Positions 20,951-33,818 of a DNA stretch of 64,000 nucleotides are shown piece after piece. The notes beneath the pieces were generated by a model that was not told the DNA's origin, ran no database searches, and saw only the letters and a program-made list of their open reading frames with translations. The DNA comes from Anopheles merus. Lineage: Eukaryota; Arthropoda; Insecta; Diptera; Culicidae. The DNA is taken from contig NC_054082.1 of NCBI RefSeq assembly GCF_017562075.2, positions 9,377,050 through 9,441,049 on the forward strand, read 5' to 3'. The position numbers and the translations under genes were made by a program. Positions within the stretch are counted from its first letter, which is position 1; every line of letters starts with the position of its first letter.

Positions 20951-21366
20951 GTTCCTACTAGTGATGGGTAAAGATGGCAACAATCCGGTGTCGACTCCGA
21001 TCCGACTCCGATCAATTCGGAATCGGAAGCCTATCTCCGGAAACCTACCTCCGGAAGGTAGGTCCGCCCCGCATCATCCGGGGTCGTGTGAAATCGTCCG
21101 GAATCGCCCGGAGTCGTTCAAAGTTGAAGTCGTTAGGAGTCGTTAGGAGTCGTTCGGAGTCGTTCGGAGTCGTTCGGAGTGTTACGGAGTCTTTCGGAGT
21201 CGTTCGGAGTCGACCGGAATAGGAGTTGGGTGGTTAACGGAAGGCTCTGGACGACTCCGGGCGGATCTAGCGGTTCCAATTTGCCGGAGTCGGAATCGGA
21301 CTAACAATAGTTGGAGTCGGATCGGAGTCGTGGGTGCGCTACAGAGAACACATCACTAGTTTCTAC
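20951..21366. mobile_element. Non-autonomous hAT-type element (copy B)
   Basis: The element is 20959-21358 (400 bp). It starts TAGTGATGGGTAAAG and ends CATCACTA. The flanks GTTCCTAC (20951-20958) and GTTTCTAC (21359-21366) agree in 7 of 8 bases, fitting an old 8-bp target duplication. Its interior is a degenerate array of GTCGTTCGGA / CGACTCCGAT units. It is inverted relative to copies C and D. Confidence 0.85.
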
Positions 21367-21929
21367 ACTGGCGCCCAAGGAATATAGAGGAGATGTCTTC
21401 GTAGCGTTAGGGAGGTGGCCATTTTGAGATTCAGTTTGACAACAGCCGTTGATCTTTGTTTATAGACAACAGCCGCAATATTACGTGGAAAATGCAGATT
21501 TATGAAGTGTGGTTGCAAAATATAAGTTTTAAGTGTTAATTTTTTAAAATTAAATGTAAATAATTCGTTTATCACACCCATATACCAGCAACACTCGTCG
21601 CACTTGACAACTGCCGTCAATACTGGTTTTGTACATTTGTCTAAAGCCTTGATGACCAAAGGCTCTACATGACAACACCTCCTTTCTATTCACTTTGGCG
21701 CCATCCCGGGTTCGCATAAGCTTGGTTGGTGAGAAGAGCGAAGATTTTACAGCTAGCCTGCGCCGCCGCTGACTGCGGAAACGGACAGAAAAAAGTGGAA
21801 AACCGTTGCTCCGCGATGAATCTCAGCAAACTGGGGTGAGAGGGAACGTTTACCTTGACAGTGAAAATCAATTACTTTTCACCGATTGCCGTGCTGTGGC
21901 GTAGAATGCTCTGCTAAGTGTAGCGCAGG
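21367..21929 (+). other. Upstream region of the PHF7/G2E3-like gene
   Basis: No gene recognised. The last 200 bases are more GC-rich and probably hold the promoter and 5' UTR of the gene starting at 21930. Confidence 0.4.
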
Positions 21930-24627
21930 ATGTCGAAGGTTTGTTTTCTGTGCAAAAGCAGCGAGGACGACGAGCTGCTGTTCGGCAAGTTCTACACCAA
22001 ATGGAGGCTGTCCGTACATTATTATTGCTTGGTGAGTAACAGCCGAAGACGGACGAAGAGTTTGTGCAGGTGGATAATTACATGTTTGTTTGTGTTTTCT
22101 TCGTTGCACGCGTTGTACAACACTACAGCTGCTGTCGTCTAATCTGGTGCAGAACGGTGTGAACGATACGGTCGGCATCTTTGGCTTTCTCGAGCAGGAT
22201 ATCCGGAAGGAGAACGAGCGGACGAAGAAATGCCGCTGCTACATCTGCAAGGAGATGCACGCGAACGTGTCCTGCTGCTCGAAGAAATGCTTGCGCACGT
22301 TTCACACGGTCTGCGGCATCAAGAACCGCTGCCTGTCCCACTACACGGACACGTTCCAGTCGTGGTGCGCCTCCCATATACCGGTCGAGCGTGACGCCCA
22401 GCCGCACACGGCCGAGGAACCGTGCTCGATATGCTACGACGAGATGGGGCAGTACGATCGGATCACCTCCATCAGGGCGCCGTGCTGCCGGAACGGGTGG
22501 TTCCACCAGCGCTGCGTCGCACAGTACGCCCAATCGGCTGGGTACTTCTTCAAGTGTCCGCTGTGCAACAACGAGGACACATTCTTGCCCGAGATTCCAC
22601 GGCGCGGTGTGTTTGTACCTGAGCGAGATGCGGCCTGGGAGCTGGAACCGAACGCGTTCCAGGAGCAGCTGGTTCGGCCGACCGCATGCGACGCGGAAGA
22701 TTGTAAATGCGAGCAAGGGCGCAGCGTGGACAGCCACGAGTGGCGGCTGGTGATATGTGGGTCGTGCGGCTCCACCTGCCGCCACCGGCAGTGCATGGAG
22801 GCGACGCCCGAGCTGACGCGTGCCTACGTGTGCCAGCTGTGTCGGCCGATTCTTGGCGAGCGAGTATCGCTGGTCGAGGATAGCGACGACGATAGTAGCG
22901 AGGATGAGACGGTATCGTCTGGTTCGTCCAGTTCCGCGTCCCAGTTCGACAAAGTGCGCCCGGCTAAAGAGCTGTCGAGGCCGGGCTCGGGCGAGTCGGG
23001 CGTACACTGCTCAAGCTCAAGCGACGAAGCGCTGGTCGCCGTCTGCCGGCGAGCTCGCCGAAACGTGGCTACCATTGCGTCGGACGGCTCGGACAGTGAG
23101 CATTCCGATGCTAGCTCCGTGCAGTTAAGACGCTTCGTGCAGCAGAACACGGGGAAGCGTGTGCGTCGACTGGTGTCCGATGAATCGGACGAGGGAACTA
23201 GCAATCCCATGGGCGTGGAGGAGGAAGAAAAGGATCCGTCGGAAGCCGGTGGACTATCAAAGTCTGGTACCAGCAAGCATTCAAAGACAGACACCAAACC
23301 GACCACTGCGCTTGCGTTGAGCGTTGATCGCTCACCGGCTGAGCGGGTGGATGAAACGTCCGGCGTATCCGCAGCTCCTCATCCTGACGTAGTTTCTAAT
23401 GACTCGACCAGTGAGAGCAACATGAGCATTAGAAAACCGAAACGAGCAAATGGCCGTCGGCGCAGTCTATCCACCTCCTCCGATGATACCCACGATACGC
23501 GTTCGGAAGACGGAAGTCATGTTTCGGAAGAGCTTGATGATTTGCCTCTGAGCATTTTCCGGCAGAAAATGCGTGGCAACAAAACGAAACCATTGCAAAA
23601 ACTGTATAAGCCATCACGCAGGCGATCATCACTAGGACCGGAGCGCACCACAAAGCTTTCGGCCGATACAGGCTGCAACAAACCGGAGGACGCTAAACAC
23701 ACCAACCACTCAAATGCATCATCCAATAATGATGATGATGGCAGGAGAACGAGACAGCTGACCAGAAGACTGTCGTTGAACGATGCCGGCAAGCAGCGGT
23801 CGACCAGCGAAAGCAGCAGTGAAATACTACCACGGAAACGGGCAGTCGCGCGCCGCCCGAGACTTGACTCTTCCTCCGAACAGTCGGAAAAGCGAGAAGC
23901 CGTCTCAGACGAAACCACCAGCAGCAAGGCGCCGCGTAGCAAACGGCGCCGCCTTTCCCGCGAGCAGCAGCGGCACAGGCCGCGTATCGTCAGCCCACCA
24001 AGCACGCCACCGTCGCTTGCCTCGGAAACGACGTCGCAACAATCGGACACCGGCAGTACCACCGGTGGCGCCGACGCCAGCGAAGATCTGAAACACACCA
24101 CCACCCCCACCTCGTCCTCCTCCCACCCCACCCTCGCTTCGGGCGGGAGTACACCGAACCGGCAGCAGTACCAGCAGTCGATTCTAAAGTTTGTCAACTG
24201 TTCGGCGCGCAAAACAACCCCGTCGAGCAGTAGCGATGGGTCGACGGAGGAGACAACTTCACCGCTCTGGTTGAAGCAGACTGGGAGAAATGGGAACAGT
24301 GACCCTGGCAAGGCGGAAAGCGGCACCAAAAAACAGGGTAGCCCAGCAGATGGCGGTAAACGTGCAATAGCGGTCAAACGAAAACGCAGCGCGACGGATC
24401 CACCAAAGCGAAGCAGAACGACCACGGAGGACACCGATGGCAAACAGCCGAACGACAGCAACGGGACACTGCAGGGGCCAACAACGAGTAAAGCGACCGC
24501 CGCAAACAAAGCAAAGAAGGTAAGGGTGTGTGTTGGCAGTTGACGGTTAGTGCGTGAGCTTATTTTCTTCTCTCATTTTTAGGACAAGGCACAGAACAAT
24601 ATACTGAACTATTTTAACCGCTGCTGA
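21930..24627 (+). CDS. pie: PHF7/G2E3 (pineapple eye)-like extended-PHD protein with C-terminal PIP boxes
   Basis: Proteins of this family have an extended PHD module and PHD/RING-like fingers. Some members act as E3 ubiquitin ligases on chromatin. Exons: 21930-22031, 22129-24519 and 24583-24627, all phase 0, giving 845 residues. The N-terminal 260 residues carry the metal-binding part. It opens with a first finger (MSKVCFLCKSSEDD) and an extended PHD with CRCYICKEMH and a long Cys/His series. A third finger starts at Cys133 (CSICYDE...FHQRC...CPLC), and a final Cys cluster ends YVCQLCRP. The remaining 580 residues are Ser/Asp/Arg/Lys-rich and look disordered. Two PCNA-box-like motifs are seen: QQSILKFV (716-723) and QNNILNYF (835-842), only three residues from the end. 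The family is clear; whether it is the orthologue of Drosophila pie or another member is not. Confidence 0.85.
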
Positions 24628-25082
24628 GTGGAATCTGCTACTGTTGGTTCGCCCGGCATTTAGGTGACTTTTGAACAGTTTTATCTTAGCTAATGAACGA
24701 TACTGATTCCGGTGGGAGAGTGGTGTGTAGCAAGAAATGTTGGCCGCAACAGATTGCCAGCAGCTATGACGTGGGTGCCATCGTTGCCCCCATTGCATTT
24801 CTTTTTTTTTTATTATTTTCTTGCTTTCCGGATCATCCTGGCATTTACGAACATTTACCTACTGTATAACCTCGTGTACTGGATGGTGAATAATGTTATT
24901 GTTCTAGCTTATCTATTCTAGTATTAGTTTTTTTTTCTCTCTGTACAACCGAAACATGTTTTGATGCGATTTGGTTTTTAATTGACCCTTTCTCTGCATT
25001 AATTGCACATTGTACATTTTAACAAAAGCCCCATCGCTCCAATGACTTGCCGGACCGGCCGGCTTTAGCGTGTTACAAGTGA

Positions 25083-25088
25083 AATAAA
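25083..25088 (+). terminator. Polyadenylation signal of the PHF7/G2E3-like gene
   Basis: AATAAA lies about 455 nt after the stop codon, in an AT-rich 3' UTR with no other clear signal. Confidence 0.55.
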
Positions 25089-25500
25089 ACTATTTTGAAA
25101 ATATGCCGCGCGCGCCACCCCGTAAACGTTGTGTGAATGTGTTTTGCTCTAATTTGATTAAACATTCGAAAACATAGCCAAATCGTTTTAAGGTGCCTGG
25201 TATATCACTAATATTCTTCTTGTTGCTTGGAAGCAGTTACAGCGTTTGTTGTAAATTAATAAGTGTAATTATTTTGAATAATATAAAAAAAGACATATTG
25301 CATACTTTCAGGCGCTTAACAAGGTCGTGCAAGTGAGGGTTTTTTGTAGGTATGGCGAACCATCGATTTTTTGTGTTTTTTTTGCTTTCGTTCCGCCCAT
25401 AAGTGTAGGAAAAGCTTCCACCCCGGATCGATTTTACCGATCGATCGTGCATTGCGTGTAGATCACGGAAAGCTGCTTTACTGCCGAAAGTAGGCGCTGG
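25089..25500. other. AT-rich spacer
   Basis: Nothing recognised; lies between the PHF7/G2E3-like 3' end and the CT/GA-rich block that follows. Confidence 0.4.
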
Positions 25501-26984
25501 GGTGGTTTTGTGCGAGTGAGAGCGAATGCATTCACATGCTCACGCCGTTGCTGCAGTGCTGCCTCCTCTCGCTCTCTCTCTCTCTGTTCCTCTCTTTTTA
25601 ACTCTCTCTTTCTCGCTCTATCGCCGACAGCGTGGAGAGCGCGACGAGCAGAAAATCATTGATCAGTATGTTTTTTATCATCACCGCTGACGGACGACAT
25701 ACGACGCTGCCGCCGCCGCCGCCGTCGTCGTACTGCTTTGTGGTGCGTTGTTGGTGTTGGTCGTGGTTAACCCCGGGGAGGGGGTGGGGTATCGCGTACA
25801 GTATCGTTACGGACGTAATCGAGCTTGATAAGGGCAGGTGATATCGGTGCGATCAGTGCGATAAGCCGACGGCAAAGACCCGCCCTCCTGTTTTATCAAC
25901 TTCCGGACCATCTGTGGCGTGCGAAAGAACGGAAGAAGGGCACCGGGAGCGATTGGTGGGAAGGGGCCGGTCGGTGGAAAAGCACCGGAGTGTGTGCGCA
26001 AAGGAGGACAAAGTGCTTTCGATCTTCGCGGTGTCAACGTGCGTGAATCAAAGTCGGTCGGTTTTGTTATCTGCATCTTTTTTTTGCACCAACCAGAGAG
26101 AGGCTACCAGAGAGAGAGCGAGCGCGAACGAGAGTAAGTGAATGAGTGAGAGCGAGGGTGTTGCAGGGTTGAAGAAAGCAGGCGACTGGTAATTTCTCAG
26201 TACCGTCACTAAAATTGGTCGTGCGCCCACCGCTTGTTTGTGTATGTGTGTGTGTGCGCGTATGTGGGGAAGAACGATCGTGCATACGTGCGTGCGTACG
26301 TGTAGGGTGTAGTGTAAGTGGGTGAGTTTGGCGCTCATGCAAAGTTGTACGCTAGAGTGGTGTGCGCCACTACGATCCGCTCGTGACAGCTGACAGATGC
26401 GCCCTGGGGGGAGGCGGGTGTGACAAGCGAGAATGCAAGCAGGGTGCGCTGCCGATCAAGATTGTTCTTGATCTACCGAGGGGCGGCAATCTCACACGGG
26501 GATGCTGCCGTGGTGCATGCGAGATCGTGCGGCCGCGTTTGTGTATGTTAGATGAGGGAGGGGGGGATCTCCAGAATTGGAAGAATCGTATCACGGACAG
26601 TGGCGTCTGCCTCGGGCCCAACCATCAACAACGAAAAAAAAAAAAACAAATACCAAGTGTGCGTTCAAGATTATCTGTAACCGCGTGCGTGCATGTGTGT
26701 GTTGGTTTGGTGAGATTTCTCGACATTGCCACACTCTCTTACTCGCTCTCTCTCTCTCTCTTTCTTCTGTCGTTCTTAACCGCTTGCTAGGAGTGCTGGG
26801 GCAGAGTTCTTCCAGCGGGGTCAGAACTTGAACCGCGCGAGATACCCCGCGCCACAGTGTCAAATACAAGGTGCTGGTGCAGGCACCGCCGCCCTGCGAT
26901 CCGCTTCTCTCCTATCTGTATTCATTTATTGTTTATTGTATCATCTTCCTAACATTCTCTCGCTTCACAGTGTGCGTGTGTACC

Positions 26985-27016
<32 letters not shown>

Positions 27017-27826
27017 CTGTTTATTTTGTTGATGTTTGGCCATCTCCCGCAGTGGGGATTGCACATTGATAACCGCTAGAAGGAGAGGTTCGGGAACGTG
27101 TGTGTGTATTTCTGTGTCGCTTGTGTTTTTTACGTCGAAGCAGTTCGGCTAGGTGTTGGCCCTGTTGACCGGCCGCACTGTCGTGACGGCCGTGATCTTC
27201 ATTTGCACTCTACTGGTGTGCGTCTGTGTGTTCGATCGTGTGCGTGTGTAGATGCCGGATAAGCGCGCACGGATAAGCAGCACCGCGGCTGATTAGAGGC
27301 AACGCGCGTTCGTCCGTCCGCGAGAACGGATCTAGACGGCTGTGCGAACGGAAAGAGACGGAGCAGGCACAGTGCTCGCGCTCTCACTCGTACCACAGTA
27401 GGCCAGCAAGCGTGCGCGCGCGCAAACTCAGCTGTCGTCCGCCGTAGCAGCAGCAGCCTCCACACCACCATCGAGACACAAAACAAGAAGCTTATCAGCA
27501 AACACTTATCGATCGTGCGGCTGTATATGTGTGTGTATGTACGTTCTTTCTTTCTCTCACTCTCTCTCTCTCTCTCTCTCATGAAAGCGTGACAGTGTTT
27601 TTTTTTCTAATGGTAGTGAAAAGTGAGAAACAGCAACTGTCGTCCGTCTAACGCTGTCCCGCTCGCGCTCTGTTTTCATGCTTTGGAGCCATCCACACAC
27701 ATACACACAGTGACCGCATCGCCGCCGAGTCACGATCAACCGAACGGAACCGGATCCGACAGCGTACGGGTTTGAAAAAAAAAAACACTAGGGAAAGAGA
27801 AGAAGAATCACAAGCGCAAAGAGGAG
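25500..27826 (+). promoter_or_regulatory. GAGA/CT-rich putative promoter and non-coding first exon of a large downstream gene
   Basis: This stretch has repeated CTCTCT/GAGAGA blocks (near 25567-25620, 26090-26135, 26740-26765 and 27561-27580), a TG repeat at 26988-27016 and many short out-of-frame ATGs. No long conserved frame is seen. It ends at CAAAGAGGAG followed by the donor GTAGGT (27827). This is the usual look of a GAGA-factor-type fly or mosquito promoter with a long 5' UTR. The coding part of such a gene is not in the window as far as I can tell, so this is inference. Confidence 0.4.
26988..27016. repeat. (TG)n microsatellite
   Basis: About 14 TG units in the putative 5' UTR block. 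Confidence 0.95.
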
Positions 27827-28091
27827 GTAGGTACCAAAGTGCGTGCAAACTGTGTGTGCGTGTGTGTGTGTATGAACGGGTGAGGCTGTAATACGATCCA
27901 TTGCGAATGCACTGATTGCGAATGGAGCGAATGGAGAGTAGTCTCCCCTCGCTACGCGCACCTCGCCTCCCTTGGCAGTTCAATCGGCCAGCTACTCCCG
28001 CTTTCCGGTCCCTTCGGTCCGGTCCCTGCTTGATGATGTTGGGGGAGGGAGCAGGATGCACAGCTGCAGGGAGTAATCTCGTTCAGGCACA

Positions 28092-28111
28092 GGGGGGGGG
28101 GGGGGGGGGGG
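28092..28111. repeat. Poly-G run of 20
   Basis: Twenty consecutive G on the plus strand after CAGGCACA. Could fold as a G-quadruplex; its length is likely variable or uncertain in assembly. Confidence 0.95.
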
Positions 28112-29847
28112 TCGGTTAGAATGCCAGAACCAACAACAGTCGGCAAGGTCGTCGTCGTCGCCGTCGTTCGAGACGCATTTTGAGATTGATCGAATGTGAC
28201 CGAATGTGCAACTACATCACATACAGACTCTGGGCCAGCATTACAAACGGCGGATGGCGCCTACTGCGTCCGATGATGGTGTTGGTGGTAGTGTTGTGTT
28301 TATTGTATGCAGCCCCCAGCACTGCCCGAGCGACGTTGCCCCCGTTACCGATGCAATCCGTTGCATCCCCCCGGTGGTGAACCGGTTTGTTCTTACCATC
28401 CGGCAACTTTCTCGCCACCCTGCTGCAGCTGCTTTGCGCCGTTGCATTGGCTTTTTTTTCTCCTTATAGGCATCTTCACACCGGGACCGAGACGAATGTA
28501 TCGATCCCCTGTGGCATTCTAACGTCCGAGAGAGCTGCTGCTTTAGAGGGGGGAAGCGATTTCGATATTGGATCGGTATCGACGCTGCGACGCTGTTTTA
28601 CTGTTGTGTCGTTGTATGTTTTTGATTGGTTGGTAGTTGGACGATACCAAGCGGTTAGGATCTGTTTTGGATCATAAAGTTATGAGTGAAAGAGATCTGA
28701 CGACGAACATTGAGTTGAGAGGCTGTGTTCTGTATCTGTATTTCCTCCGTAAGTCTAAAATAAGCCAAAGAGTGTGCTATAAAACCATAATTTTCATTGA
28801 TAACGGATGACCGAAACGTGACCATGATATAATGATTGTAAACGAATTCGCTTCAAGTGGGCCACTCGCGGTCCGTTGAATTTTAATTAATAAATAACAA
28901 ATAACAAAAATAATTAGAGAAAAGCGCATTTGCCTGCCAATGGGTCGTGAGAGGATCTGATATCCATCACCACTACCCAACAAGCAGAGATAACGCACCA
29001 GATTTCGGTACTGAGCCAGGACACTTGTTGTGTCACAAAGGAATGCAGTTCTACAACAGAATGCCTAAAGAGGCAGTCGGTAGTGGTTCAGCATCTGAGT
29101 TTCGATAGAGTGTGCTGGTTAGAAGTAGAGTTGCCTAAATGGTTAGCGATCTATCAACTACGACGATAATGATGATAAAACAAAAAGAAAATAGAATGTG
29201 ATTACATTAAATTGAGACGCGAAATGTAGACTTTTGAAATCAGGATTAGGCGTCAACAGGCAAGCAACCCTATGCACGTGTTTTGTGATTGATTTCTCAA
29301 AGATGTACTCGATAGCAATTGCAGCAACGATTAAATTACCCCAAGCTACATCGAACATCTCAATCTTATCCAAGGGTCAGAGGTGGGTCATCATCATCTG
29401 CATCATCATCATTCTACAGCCATTCTTATTCGGCTAAACTCGATCGTCTTGAACCTTGTCATACCAGTTAGAAGCTTTCCGTTCGATAAGACACCACTAT
29501 CACCTGTGCATGCTTTTTGTGCTACATCATTCGTAGTGAAGGAAAAGCGACGATCTCCTCGTGATCAGTCAGCATTTCCTTCGTAGCAGATGAGGGTAGC
29601 CAAATGCAAAACGATGCTTTGATAAGAGCAACAGTTTCATCTCGTTTACTCCCACTTTACTTTGTCGCATCGTGTCGTGTTGTTCTGAGCTCCTGTGAAC
29701 CGTCCACGTCTCTCAGGTCGTCAGGAGCTCCAATCCCGTTCCCGTTCGATGTTCTGGGTTGGGGCGGCGGGATACGTAGGAGCTTTTCCGTGTCTGCTCG
29801 CAGTACAATCGCGCCAAGGTCAGTAAATTTGACATTAACCTCTTCCA

Positions 29848-29872
29848 GCTGCTGCTGCTGCTGCTGCTGCTG
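29848..29872. repeat. (CTG)n trinucleotide repeat
   Basis: Eight uninterrupted GCT/CTG units, not in a recognised coding frame. Confidence 0.95.
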
Positions 29873-32800
29873 ATAATCGAAACATGGGAGGAGGAGAAAG
29901 TATTGGAAGTAAATTACTCTTCGAAGTCTAATACCGCGGCATCATCTCGATCGTTGATAAAGAACACGCCAAATAATCAGCAAAAATGAGTAAACCATTT
30001 GCCTTTCGCAGATTTTGCACAACTATCTGTGGTAAGGGTTTTGCATTTTGTTTTTTTTTTTGTTGTTGTGATCTTTAATATGTCTGAAAGAAGGGGACAC
30101 ACGAAGGGGCCAAAGGCTACTTGGCAAAGTATCCGCTTATTAAATGCACCGCATCTTTATCACGGCCCCGTAGTAAAGTTTGGTCCACATGGAGTTTAGA
30201 GGCCAGTGACTGGCGATAGAAGAGGCCAAAAAGACCGAACCCACCCGCGGGTCGGGGGTTGAGGGAAGGGTGGGATGTGTTTCTCATGCTTTGTGAGCTG
30301 CACCGGAAGTGGTTAGTTAGATGTTAGGACGGCGATAATAATCGGGGTGGTGGTAGTGGTGCCTTTCGAAGGCACGTCTCATGGGTTCCCCGATGGAAGT
30401 GGAGCGCTTTGTGTCACTACTTCGCATAAAATACGCCTAAACTGTGACACCCTTTTTCGCCCTGCTTGTATGTGTAAGTCAATAGAAAGGGGTTAGCGTT
30501 TGGCGATAAAGCCATCATCAAAACGATTGTGTACTACAAGTAGGAGACACAGCAGAAAACCGAATCTGATAGTCGTGTAGGAGGGAAATGTTGAATCAGA
30601 AATTGTTCACACCTTTTTTGTTGTTGTTGTGCAACTTGTGGGGGGGATCTTATTGACTCTGAAAACGACACTGGCGATGGTTTGTGCATTTCATTAGCGA
30701 AGGCGTATTTTCGGACGGCGTGTTGAGTATTTGCTGGGACGGATGCTTGGTGTTGGTACGCACGGCTGGCATTGTATTAAAATAGCCCTGTGAGGTTTAA
30801 ATTGAGATGACAAAAAAAAAACTGAGTCAAAATTTTGGACTCAATTTTCTCGTCACCCGTTTCCGAAGCTCCGATCACACAGCACTTTGCGAAACACTGC
30901 CTGCGCTGCACCCTCCGATATTTATTCCACCTGCGTGAAAGGGATAAATCCAAACGAAGAAAGCGAATGCGAACGATCGTAACGAGCAGCTCATTTCTTA
31001 CCCCTTACCCCGACCCCGACCCCCCGATGCCGTGTGCTAATGAATTTAAATAAACGGTCCTCCCCCCCCCATCCACCCACTGCTACTGATCCACCCGGGG
31101 CACTGCTGATCGGGGCGCGAGACACAATATTGTTGTTGTTTGCGGCTGTGACAAGATTCGTTCCTCAGCGTCTTGGCGGCCCAGTTTCGGTTTTATGGTT
31201 TCAGTTACACACTGTGCCTCTACCAGCCGTTGCTGCTGGTTTAATGATGTATGCAGGTGAAGGATTTAAAACAATTGCATGCATATGTATGTATGTCCGC
31301 GGCACAACCCACGCTGCGAACCTTCGGCATTTCTGCACGGCGAAGGCCTCTTTGGTGATGTGTGGGGTGGCTGTACCTTCGAATTTGGAGCTCAAACCAG
31401 TGAGGCTATTAGTGTGTAATGTTTTTTTTTTTTTAATTTAGCAAATTGATAACCCTGCTACCGCTCTTTACCCTCCCTTTTACCGGGTTAATGTGTTTTA
31501 TATATTTTTGCTGTTTTAATTTAACGGGTTCAAAATCGCACTTTACGCAGAGAGTAGTATCCCATTCTGAAAACACTCAGTGTGCCCCGTATCCAGTGGG
31601 CTGAAATTTCCAAACATTTCATCATTTACTCTCTCGCGCTTACCACACCCCCCTCCACCTCGATCGTTTTCCTGCCCTCGATCGCGGTTTCGTCGCGGAA
31701 TAAACCGAAACGCGTGCACATAAATCAGTCAATTGTGAGTAAATAAATAAATAATTCGTCTAGCTGTGGTGGTGGTGCACCAGAGAGCGCACCCGCGTGT
31801 GTGTCTATGCGCACTACTTACCCAGTACGCCAACGAAAAACATCACGATTTACGCAAACGCAATTAAAACGTAAAGTTACTGAGAAAAGAAAAGAAGAGA
31901 ACATAACAAACAACACAAGTTCGTAGAGGGTATCATTTTGGGTGTTACTGAGATACTACTGTTGCGCTTGGGTGTGGTGTCTTGAGTGTCTAACAGAGAG
32001 CTGGGTGGGCTTTTTGCCTTGGGTGTAAGATTGGTATAGACTTCCTGCTTAAGAATGTCACAACAACACAGAGTGTTTTATCCTTAGAGGTGAATATGGG
32101 TATTTTATTTTTGGGCAAAAAGCAAATACACAATCACACCGCTTGTCGGTTATCATTTTCTTGACGGCAATAGCTCATACTCTCCTAGAAGACCGTCTTT
32201 TCTTAGCACAGCAGCAGCAGTGTGTGGTGGAAGTACGGCAGCTAGAATCGTACCCCCGATAAGCGCGTGTTAGAAAATGAAACCAAAACACACATGCATG
32301 TGCGTATATATATCATAAAAATAGCATATCTTTTACAGCTCAAGCACAGCTGCTCGGACGTCCTTTTCGTACCCTTCTTTTGATCGTGATAATGGCGAGG
32401 CATGCATAGTTCTCATCGCATCGAGCAGCGGTCATTCATTCAGCGGCTTCTGATGTCTGATGCTTTACAACATGAACCGTCCAGAACTTGATGTTCCGTT
32501 TGTTGTCGCCATTGGGTGGTGGTGTATTTGTCCAACATCGAATGTTTGCTATTCCGGTTAGTACGTACACCGAGAGTAATAGTCACGCACATTGTACGAC
32601 GCGCTTGGGTCCGATTTCATAAAGATGTTTCAAAACGTCGTGTATGCGGAGCTGCTTTTCAGTTTCACACCGTTGGTGAAACATATGAAGTAATGTATTT
32701 AGTTCGGTAAGCCGACTTAACTTTTGCATAAAAAATGAACTTTTTTCGGCTGACTTCTTGCCAAGTGATATCCTTGGTAATGTAATTATTGAAGCACACT

Positions 32801-32962
32801 TGCGAAAATAAAACGACCATGCGAGCTGCCTTTCATCATGTATCCGCCATTTATGTTTTGAAGATAGAATTGTTGGAGTAGAGCTTTTGCATCATGTCGA
32901 TCCAGAAATTTTCGATGGGACGCAGTTGGAGGATGTTGGACTGGTTCGCGTAGTAAGGTGTA

Positions 32963-33525
32963 AAAGGTTGGCTGATAAGTCCCCAGTCTAACAAAGAAAA
33001 ACACATTTTTTTTTGTCAAAATTCGTTTTTATTATTCAACATAGTTCCCTTCAAGAGCGATACAACGATTATAACGACCTTCCAATTTTTTGATACCATT
33101 TTGGTAGTACTCCTTCGGTTTTGCCTCAAAATAGGCCTCAGTTTCGGCGACCACCTCTTCATTGCAGCCAATTTTTTCCCTGCGAGCGTCCTTTTGAGGT
33201 CTGAGAACAAGAAAAAGTCGCTGGGGCCAGATCTGGAGAATACGGTGGGTGGGGAAGCAATTCGAAGCGCAATTCATGAATTTTTGCCATCGTTCTCAAT
33301 GACTTGTGGCACGGTGCGTTGTCTTGGTGGAACAACACTTTTTTCTTCTTCATATGGATGGGGCCGTTTTGCCGCGATTTCGACCTACGACCGAACTAAT
33401 TGACATACAGACGTCAAATTTTGACACGAATCATTTGAAGGTTGGTACTATATAAAAATAATATGCATTTAATACTAGCGGCGCCATCTATGTGTCAGAC
33501 CGGGGACTTATCAGCCAACCCGAGT
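32963..33525 (-). mobile_element. Internally deleted mariner element
   Basis: Inverted ends GGTTGGCTGATAAGTCCCC are visible at 32966 (plus) and, as the reverse complement, ending near 33520. TA dinucleotides lie close outside (32961-32962 and 33526-33527). The minus strand keeps the C-terminal third of a mariner transposase: the catalytic HQDNAPCH motif, then PPYSPDLAP, then a frameshift, then NEEVVAETEAYFEAK and GIKKLEGRYN to a stop. A normal mariner is about 1.3 kb; this copy of about 560 bp lacks the N-terminal and first catalytic parts. It is inactive. Confidence 0.85.
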
Positions 33526-33570
33526 TATCAACAAGAGGGGCAAGAGTGAATTGAAAGAAAAAAGGTTGAA
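33517..33570. repeat. Dispersed direct repeat, first copy
   Basis: ACCCGAGTTATCAACAAGAG and the bases after it (to about 33570) recur almost exactly at 35300-35352. The first copy starts at the mariner's right end. Confidence 0.85.
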
Positions 33571-33818
33571 ATTGAGACGAAATTCGCTTGAAATGGTCGC
33601 ATTGAGTTTTGGCGGCATTGCTTGCCGCTGCGAAGCCTGTGAACGCGATTTCTGCTTCCTGATATGGTTGTTTATGTTTCCCAGGTACTATTTCACTGCT
33701 TCGAGCTCCCGACCAATCGAACGCGGCGTTGTAACGATTCGTCCCTCGGTCTTAATTTTCAGCTGCTTCAGGAACCTCATGTCGCTGAGGGTCGTCGACG
33801 ATTCGTCACCTGTCTTTT

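Larger units (their letters stand above)
27827..32290. other. Non-coding stretch, putative start of a giant intron
   Basis: No exon recognised. Short frames here have no conserved look and no paired splice sites. It contains a poly-G run (28092-28111), a CTG repeat (29848-29872) and a C-rich patch near 31059-31069. Confidence 0.5.

Noticed and set aside
23517..24509. 330-codon minus-strand frame opposite the PHF7/G2E3-like gene
   Set aside because: It is the complement of a Ser/Arg/Thr-rich disordered region and consists largely of Leu, Ser, Val and Arg; no domain is visible.
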